Of a stretch of 45,511 nucleotides of DNA, positions 40,666 through 45,511 are shown piece by piece. This DNA is from Ancylothrix sp. D3o. GTDB taxonomy: Bacteria; Cyanobacteriota; Cyanobacteriia; Cyanobacteriales; Oscillatoriaceae. The stretch lies in NCBI RefSeq assembly GCF_025370775.1, contig NZ_JAMXEX010000020.1, positions 1 through 45,511 on the forward strand. Reading direction: 5' to 3'. Both the position numbers and the translations under genes were made by a program. The notes beneath the pieces were generated by a model. The model was not told where the DNA came from and ran no database searches. It saw only the letters and a list, made by a program, of their open reading frames with translations. The first letter of the stretch is position 1. Every line of letters starts with the position of its first letter.

Positions 40666-41046
40666 ATGGAATTTTTAACCCCAGCAGAATGTGCAGAAGT
40701 TGATAAAACCTTGTTGAGTTCCCGCGATAAATTTTCTGTGCGTTTAGCAATATATGCCCTGCGCGTGCTCAAAGAAATTTCTCAAAAAAACGCTGTGCCG
40801 GTGCGACAAATCACTCCCCAAAAAGTCGCGGAATGGATTGCCAAAGATGAGAAAATCCAAGAACAAATCGAAGTGGATGCTAACTTTGCCGGCTTTTTTA
40901 CAAATTTGGTGATTTCTTCTTTACGACCTTTAAATGTCGCCTCGGAAGAAACAGGAGTGCCGGTGGAAAATTTAACCATTCCCCAAGTTATCAATTACTT
41001 TGAAAAAGATGCAAAAAATCGCCTTGAAAATGCTCCCAATACCTAA
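40666..41046 (+). CDS. Conserved hypothetical protein, 126 residues
   Basis: A helical cytoplasmic protein starting MEFLTPAECAEVDKTLLSSR. It has repeated V-P-V-x-x-x-T-P-Q-x-V segments: NAVPVRQITPQKVAEWI and TGVPVENLTIPQVINYF, about 60 residues apart. This hints at an internal duplication of a helix-loop-helix unit. I recognise no named domain. It stands alone after sufR, with a 165-base gap. Confidence 0.7.
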   Translation: MEFLTPAECAEVDKTLLSSRDKFSVRLAIYALRVLKEISQKNAVPVRQITPQKVAEWIAKDEKIQEQIEVDANFAGFFTNLVISSLRPLNVASEETGVPVENLTIPQVINYFEKDAKNRLENAPNT

Positions 41047-41287
41047 AAATAACTGCCGGTGAAGACAGGCGTAACTCTTTCTTATTTTGGTGGCTGGGGG
41101 AGAAAAGAAGGCTTTTCAAGTGGTTCGTTATGGGAAGACTGAGAAAGATTTCTCTTCCTAGGGGTCTATACCTTAAGATAGATATAGCCCTAATCTACTC
41201 CTTCGTTGACTGTATTTTTGTTTTCTTCTCAGTCGCATTTTTAAATTATGTCTAAAATTTTAATGTAGAACTGCGAGATTATCAAAA

Positions 41288-42619
41288 GTGGACATCCAAT
41301 TACAGCAAGCTGGACAGCTAAAACAAGATTTAATTGATTTTGTCCTTGATGCCGAGGGAGAATTAGCCATTGCCCTTGAAAAATTTGTCGCCGAAAAGGC
41401 CAGCAAAGATAATTACGATAGTACCGAAAGGGATATTCTCGTAGATACATTTGCCTGCGAAGGTAAAGCAGGTGACACAACTGCTTTAGAGTTATTTATC
41501 GAAAGCCAGCCAGACTTATCAGACAGCGAACGCCATTTAATTTTAAATTGGCATCGCAGCTTCACCGGCCTTTTTAGCGTCGCTGAAATTTTGCCAGAAA
41601 CTTTTGATGTAATGAACTGGCTTACTGCCAAACATTATATTATCAAGCCCACCCAAGAATTCCTGCCCACCGACCTAAAAAAACTTAAAGTGGGTGATAT
41701 TTTGTTGGCCCGTATTGCACCTTTGGGCGATGAAACTTGGATATTTTCTTGCGGCTATTCCCAAATGGGTAATCTCGGCAAACCTAAACTCGCCGTTGCC
41801 ATTGGTAATTTCAAGAAAAATTACAAACCCTATCTTTATAGTGATGCCCCCGAATTGTTAGAAGAAGCATGGCAGTCGGTGGAAAAATACCACAAAGAAT
41901 TTATCGATTTTTTTGGCAGCGAAGAAGTGACACTTTCTGGCTATTTGCTTAGTAAAAAAATCACAGAATTTCAAGAGATTCTCGCTAAAAAAAGTTTAGA
42001 ATCAGCCGGTATTGATGGCACTAAATCTTTAGCAGAAATTGCCAAAGAATCGGGTGTTGAAGAGGCAGAAATAAAAGCCGCTGCCAAAGCTGCCGGTGCC
42101 GATGAAAAAGCGCTTGATCAGATGTTACAAAATAAAGAAACGGGCAAAATGGTGATGCCAAAGGTAGAACTGCCCCCTACTCTCAAAAAAGCTGAACAAG
42201 TCACGGCTTTAAGCGATCCTCGCTGGGGACAAATGTTTTTAGCAACCTATAGCCGGTTTAAAACCCTGCTAGAAGCTGCCGACTGGCAAACAATTGAAGG
42301 GGCAGAAAAACTTGTGCGAAAATATCTGGAAGACCCAGAAATTAATGCTTTTATTTGGCATCGCCTCGCTCAAAATTATCCCCAAAAATTAGAAAGTCTC
42401 TTGCGAGAATTTTTAAACCGGCCTGAGTTTACATTAGAGTTGCATTTAGACTCTTTATTGGCAGAACACAAAAAACCCTTAGAACCAGAATTGCCAGAAA
42501 TTGCCAGTGTGCCGATACATCTGCATAATTTATTTCAAGAAGCGATAGCTGAACTCAATAAAAGCGAAGCAAAAGCTAAAGCTAATAAAAAGCCAGCGAA
42601 AGGATTTCAACGCCCTTAA
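41288..42619 (+). CDS. Conserved hypothetical cyanobacterial protein, 443 residues
   Basis: Start is GTG 41288. Residues 1-200 are mixed alpha/beta with a TDLKKLKVGDILLARIAPLG turn suggestive of a small beta barrel. Residues 235-270 are an alanine-rich helix region (SLAEIAKESGVEEAEIKAAA). The rest is helical, with a LYSRF-like YSRFKTLLEAADWQTIEG segment and a Lys/Ala-rich tail. No catalytic motif or signal peptide is visible. The length and low substitution character suggest a real, soluble protein of unknown role. Confidence 0.75.
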   Translation: MDIQLQQAGQLKQDLIDFVLDAEGELAIALEKFVAEKASKDNYDSTERDILVDTFACEGKAGDTTALELFIESQPDLSDSERHLILNWHRSFTGLFSVAEILPETFDVMNWLTAKHYIIKPTQEFLPTDLKKLKVGDILLARIAPLGDETWIFSCGYSQMGNLGKPKLAVAIGNFKKNYKPYLYSDAPELLEEAWQSVEKYHKEFIDFFGSEEVTLSGYLLSKKITEFQEILAKKSLESAGIDGTKSLAEIAKESGVEEAEIKAAAKAAGADEKALDQMLQNKETGKMVMPKVELPPTLKKAEQVTALSDPRWGQMFLATYSRFKTLLEAADWQTIEGAEKLVRKYLEDPEINAFIWHRLAQNYPQKLESLLREFLNRPEFTLELHLDSLLAEHKKPLEPELPEIASVPIHLHNLFQEAIAELNKSEAKAKANKKPAKGFQRP

Positions 42620-42992
42620 TTTTTGTAAAGCCCCGCTGGTAGGCTAAAAAAAAGATAGTATTGCTTACCCCTCAACACCGGCTTTACAACCCCAGGTTTT
42701 CGTAGCCTCATCCTCAAGTGTGAAGAAGATTCTCAAAAAAATAAGTAAACAAAGGTAGACATTTTTTTGGCAATTTCACTCTTGAGGATGAAATTAATTG
42801 CCGAAGATGATTATAAAATTAGAATTAAGTTAAAAGACTTTTTAGCAAAGTCTTGCCATAATAAAAAAAGCAAACAAGCGAAACGGCAACAAAACAAGCC
42901 GAAGCCAGGGTGCAGAGTCGGTGGTGTGATGTGAGATATCTCAAAAAAGTCTTTTCGACTCCAGCACCCGTTATTACCTGGAGAGAAAAACA
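42620..42992. other. 373-base non-coding region with inverted repeats, leader of the secreted protein
   Basis: Two inverted pairs are visible. First, TCATCCTCAAGTGTGAA (about 42707-42723) with TTCACTCTTGAGGATGA (about 42774-42790), one mismatch. Second, GGGTGCAGAGTCG (42908-42920) with CGACTCCAGCACCC (42956-42969), enclosing the 10-base palindrome GAGATATCTC (42933-42942). AAAAGACTTTTT at 42831 and AAAAAAGTCTTTT at 42944 are a third, longer-range pair. A minus-strand frame at 42811-42993 is not protein-like. Confidence 0.55.
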
Positions 42993-43343
42993 ATGAAACC
43001 GCTATTAACTATCGTGTTTAGCTTGGGTTGGGTTGCCGCCTTTGGCACAAATGCTCTTGCTCAAGAAACGCTCAATCAAAACAACGCCAACCCAAACAAT
43101 TATCAAGGCACCGGCGCAGCAGAATTATTATTGCCGGTGGAACAAAGACAACCCTTTTCTATTTCTTTAGAACAACAAAATAGAGAAATAGAGCGCAAAG
43201 CGTTGGGAAGAAACAGGGGTGCGATTAATATTGAAGAACCGCGTTTAATCATGCCGGTGTGCTCGGATGCGTGCGATTCTCCCACCGTCGCCCCAAATAA
43301 CACTAACGAAGGCATCGGAGTGGTTTTGCCGGTGCAATTTTAG
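42993..43343 (+). CDS. Small secreted protein of unknown function
   Basis: 116 residues with a clear Sec signal: MKPLLTIVFSLGWVAAFG, then TNALAQ with cleavage after ALA-Q likely at about residue 24. The mature part is Asn/Gln-rich and polar, with two Cys in MPVCSDACDSP that could form a disulfide. CTGGAGAG lies 8-15 bases before the ATG. No family is recognised. Expression may depend on the structured upstream region. Confidence 0.7.
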   Translation: MKPLLTIVFSLGWVAAFGTNALAQETLNQNNANPNNYQGTGAAELLLPVEQRQPFSISLEQQNREIERKALGRNRGAINIEEPRLIMPVCSDACDSPTVAPNNTNEGIGVVLPVQF

Positions 43344-43440
43344 CCTCACCCTCTCCTCTCTAAAAGGGGAGGGAAAGCAAAAATAGCAAAACGATATTTT
43401 CTCTCTATCGACTCTTAGGGGAGGGGGAGATAGGGTTGGC
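43344..43440. repeat. Purine/pyrimidine repeat after the secreted protein gene
   Basis: CTCACCCTCTCCTCTCTAAA, then AGGGGAGGGAAAGC, and again TTAGGGGAGGGGGAGATAGG. CCTCTCC and GGGGAGG arms can pair. It is a common type of cyanobacterial intergenic repeat and may terminate transcription. Confidence 0.5.
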
Positions 43441-43543
43441 GCTTATTGTTTTCATTGCTCAATTATATAGAAATTGAGGGGTATTGTTTTCAAAAGCTGT
43501 GCTAATCAGCGGTACACTAAACTGGTTGAGTTAATAAAACCTA

Positions 43544-44923
43544 ATGGTTAATGGGATCAGTTGGAGTGTAGGAGAGCAAATGCTGCCAATACTGGCAAGT
43601 GTTGGTGAGACTGCCACAAAAGCAGAAAGCGCAATGGTTTTAGCCGGTGTGCTACTGAGTTTAGTTGTTGTGTATTTGGCGAGCAAAATTGGCGGCGAAT
43701 TATCAAATGCTTTCGGGTTGCCGCCGGTGTTAGGAGAATTGGTTGGCGGTGTTGTCGTAGGAATATCAGCTTTGCATTTATTGGTATTTCCAGAAAGCGG
43801 TGCCACGAGTTCCGATTCGTTTATTATGAGCATTTTGCAAGCCACTGCCGGCTTGAGTCCTGATGCTACCACAGCGACTTTTGAAGCCCAAAGCGAAGTT
43901 ATCTCTGTTTTAGCAGAATTGGGAGTGATTATTCTGCTATTTGAGATTGGTTTAGAGTCAAATTTAAAGCAATTGATGGAGGTCGGAATTCAGGCCATCC
44001 TTGTTGCTTGTGTGGGGGTGGTGGTGCCGTTTGCGGCGGGCACGGCTGGGTTAATGTTGATTTTTGGGGTGCCGGCTATTCCGGCTATTTTTGCTGGCGC
44101 TGCTTTGACGGCAACCAGTATTGGGATTACTTCAAAAGTTCTTTCTGAAATTGGCCGGCTTAATTCTCAAGAAGGGCAAATTATTATTGGGGCTGCCGTC
44201 ATTGATGATGTGCTGGGAATTATTGTTTTGGCAGTGGTTGCCAGCTTAGCCAAAACCGGCGAAGTTGATGTAAACAATGTCATTTATTTAATTATCAGTT
44301 CAACGGTTTTCTTGGGTGGAGCAATTGTCCTGGGGAAGGTGTTTAATAAGTCGTTTGTTGCCCTTTCTGAGAGCCTAAAAACTCGTGGGGAGTTGATTAT
44401 TCCTGCCTTGATTTTTGCGTTTATTTTGTCCTATATTGGCGCGGTAATTCATTTGGAGGCAATTCTGGGTGCCTTTGCGGCGGGGTTGGTTTTTGACGAA
44501 ACTGATAAGCGCAAAGAATTGGAAAAACAAGTGCGTCCGATTGCTGATATGTTGGTGCCGGTGTTCTTTGTGGCGGTGGGTGCAAGGACAGATTTGGGAG
44601 TATTAAATCCGGCAATTCCGAGTAATCGTGAGGGTTTAATTATTGCGGTGTTTTTAATTGTGGTGGCAATTTTGGGAAAAGTTGTTACCGGCGCTGTGGT
44701 GTTTGGCAAAGAAAAAATCAATCGTTGGGCAATTGGTGTGGGGATGATTCCGCGTGGAGAAGTGGGATTAGTTTTTGCCGGTGTTGGTACGGCAAGTGGG
44801 GTGTTATCTGATGCTTTGAATGCGGCAATTATTATGATGGTGATTTTGACGACTTTCGTGGCTCCGCCTTTGCTGCGGTTGGCGTTTGGAGATGCGCCTT
44901 CTGTTGAGGTGAAAGCAGATTAA
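43544..44923 (+). CDS. nhaS3: Cation:proton antiporter, NhaS3-like
   Basis: 459 residues and about twelve helices of the CPA2 type, the length of the Synechocystis thylakoid Na+/H+ antiporter NhaS3. The ion site DD is at 221-222 (GAAVIDDVLGIIVLA), with ALTATSIGITSKVL before and LGAFAAGLVFDETDKRKELE later. The C-terminus is short, with no RCK domain. In cyanobacteria this protein is essential for ion balance across the thylakoid. GTG/ATG choice: the start at 43544 is kept, though ATG 43580 (MLPILASVGE) is also possible. Confidence 0.88.
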   Translation: MVNGISWSVGEQMLPILASVGETATKAESAMVLAGVLLSLVVVYLASKIGGELSNAFGLPPVLGELVGGVVVGISALHLLVFPESGATSSDSFIMSILQATAGLSPDATTATFEAQSEVISVLAELGVIILLFEIGLESNLKQLMEVGIQAILVACVGVVVPFAAGTAGLMLIFGVPAIPAIFAGAALTATSIGITSKVLSEIGRLNSQEGQIIIGAAVIDDVLGIIVLAVVASLAKTGEVDVNNVIYLIISSTVFLGGAIVLGKVFNKSFVALSESLKTRGELIIPALIFAFILSYIGAVIHLEAILGAFAAGLVFDETDKRKELEKQVRPIADMLVPVFFVAVGARTDLGVLNPAIPSNREGLIIAVFLIVVAILGKVVTGAVVFGKEKINRWAIGVGMIPRGEVGLVFAGVGTASGVLSDALNAAIIMMVILTTFVAPPLLRLAFGDAPSVEVKAD

Positions 44924-44990
44924 GTGTTTGTAGGTTGGGTTATTTAACCCAACCTACCCAACCGGTTTACCAGTTACCAATCACCAATTT

Positions 44991-45356
44991 TTAACCAATT
45001 TTTACTTGATCGGTTTGAACGCTGCTGGCACCATAAACGCCTTGAGCAATGGAGACTAATTTTTGCAAGGTTTGTTGGTCGGGAACTTCGCCTTTTAAGA
45101 CTACTGTGCTGCCGGTTTGGGCAACCCATAGCCGGTCAAGGTCTGCAACTTGTGAGTCTTGATCGAAGGCTAAGGCTACTCGTTTGGCAAGGCCACTTTG
45201 GTCATATTCGCCGTTTAATCCCAGGCGTTCTGGGGCAATGTCGGGTGTTTGGGGGGCGGCGGGGACGCTGTAGCTTTGTTGAGTGTCAGGCGCTGTGACG
45301 GTGGCCGGTTGAGATTGGGGTTTTTCGAGGCCGAAGAGTCTTTGTAACCAACCCAT
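44991..45356 (-). CDS. BON-domain protein
   Basis: From ATG 45356 (MGWLQRLFGLEKPQSQPATV) it has 121 residues. An amphipathic or membrane-anchoring N-terminal helix is followed by a Pro/Gln-rich linker and, from about residue 55, one BON-like unit (LAKRVALAFDQDS, VVLKGEVPDQQTLQKLVSIA, SSVQTDQVKIG). BON domains bind phospholipids or potassium-sensing partners. The frame upstream to 45389 is not family-like. It is convergent with nhaS3. Confidence 0.75.
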   Translation of the reverse strand: MGWLQRLFGLEKPQSQPATVTAPDTQQSYSVPAAPQTPDIAPERLGLNGEYDQSGLAKRVALAFDQDSQVADLDRLWVAQTGSTVVLKGEVPDQQTLQKLVSIAQGVYGASSVQTDQVKIG

Positions 45357-45416
45357 TTTGTTTTGTCCTGTAAAGTTTGTGGTGTGCAATTTTAGTCTAG
45401 CGATTTTATTTCCTCA

Positions 45417-45446
45417 CCAAAAAACGGGCCTTATTTAGCCCGTTCA
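45417..45446 (-). terminator. Intrinsic terminator of a minus-strand gene at the window end
   Basis: On the minus strand AACGGGC, an 8-base loop and GCCCGTT are followed by TTTTT. It lies 17 bases past the stop of the partial gene at 45463. Confidence 0.8.
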
Positions 45447-45462
45447 AGTTTTTACCCTTCCT

Positions 45463-45511
45463 CTACCCCGCAGACTTCCGAAACCAGCGCTCTGAATAAA
45501 TGCCGGCAAGC
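45463..45511 (-). CDS. 3' end of an unidentified gene, cut by the window edge
   Basis: The minus frame reads LAGIYSERWFRKSAG and stops at TAG 45463. The aromatic, basic tail and the terminator just downstream suggest the end of a real gene. A second frame (ACRHLFRALVSEVCGVEEG) stops at about 45454 and cannot be excluded. Too short to name. Confidence 0.35.
   Translation of the reverse strand, partial: LAGIYSERWFRKSAG

Noticed and set aside
42811-42993. Minus-strand 60-codon ORF in the leader of the secreted protein
   Set aside because: It is an antisense frame of the structured leader with random-looking Phe/Cys-rich content.

Overview
The window comes from a cyanobacterium, most likely a filamentous one related to the Oscillatoriales. 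This rests on cyanobacterial markers: photosystem II Psb30, a SufR repressor with the Cx12Cx13Cx14C cluster site, the ferredoxin-thioredoxin reductase catalytic subunit, an NhaS3-type thylakoid antiporter, a GUN4-tailed kinase, DUF29, DUF3120 and DUF3285 proteins, Uma2 nucleases and pentapeptide repeats. No rRNA, tRNA or CRISPR array was found. I did not see the octamer GCGATCGC (HIP1). Instead the hexamer RCCGGY is strikingly frequent on both strands.

Layout. 1-3.1 kb is a worn accessory region: the 5' end of an IS630-type transposase, the tail of a probable plasmid-type replication protein, small unknown ORFs, a DUF4258/YgiT toxin-antitoxin pair, and two coupled ORFs interrupted only by TGA codons. 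3.2-11.8 kb is mostly core genome: an acyltransferase, a Tat-exported metallo-beta-lactamase-fold protein, the cluster DUF3285-ybeY-dgkA-trpG, a universal stress protein, psb30, a YkgJ protein, a split manganese exporter pair and queC. 12.2-16.4 kb holds the most unusual gene, a 1363-residue fusion of an FkbH-type HAD domain, an acyl carrier protein, a PqqD-like segment and a GT-A glycosyltransferase-like domain. A 28-codon ORF with a near-perfect ribosome binding site follows it.

17-29.9 kb carries a Uma2 nuclease, a two-domain polyphosphate kinase 2, a pentapeptide protein, a truncated YdcF-like protein, an ABC exporter, a DUF29-DUF29-glutaminase operon, DUF3120, uppP and a TIGR03279 radical SAM protein. 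30-31.5 kb is a small island of two convergent MazF/PemK modules, with a copy of one palindromic repeat family in each gap. A Ser/Thr kinase with a GUN4 domain and a second Uma2 gene follow.

34.0-40.5 kb is the SUF iron-sulfur assembly region. On the minus strand ftrB, sufB, sufC, sufD and sufS run in one direction, and sufR diverges from ftrB. Two exact CAAC-N6-GTTG sites lie between sufR and ftrB, so SufR probably controls both itself and the ftrB-suf transcript, joining FTR (a 4Fe-4S enzyme) to Fe-S supply. The window ends with two conserved unknown proteins, a secreted small protein behind a structured leader, nhaS3, a BON-domain protein and the 3' end of a further minus-strand gene with its terminator.
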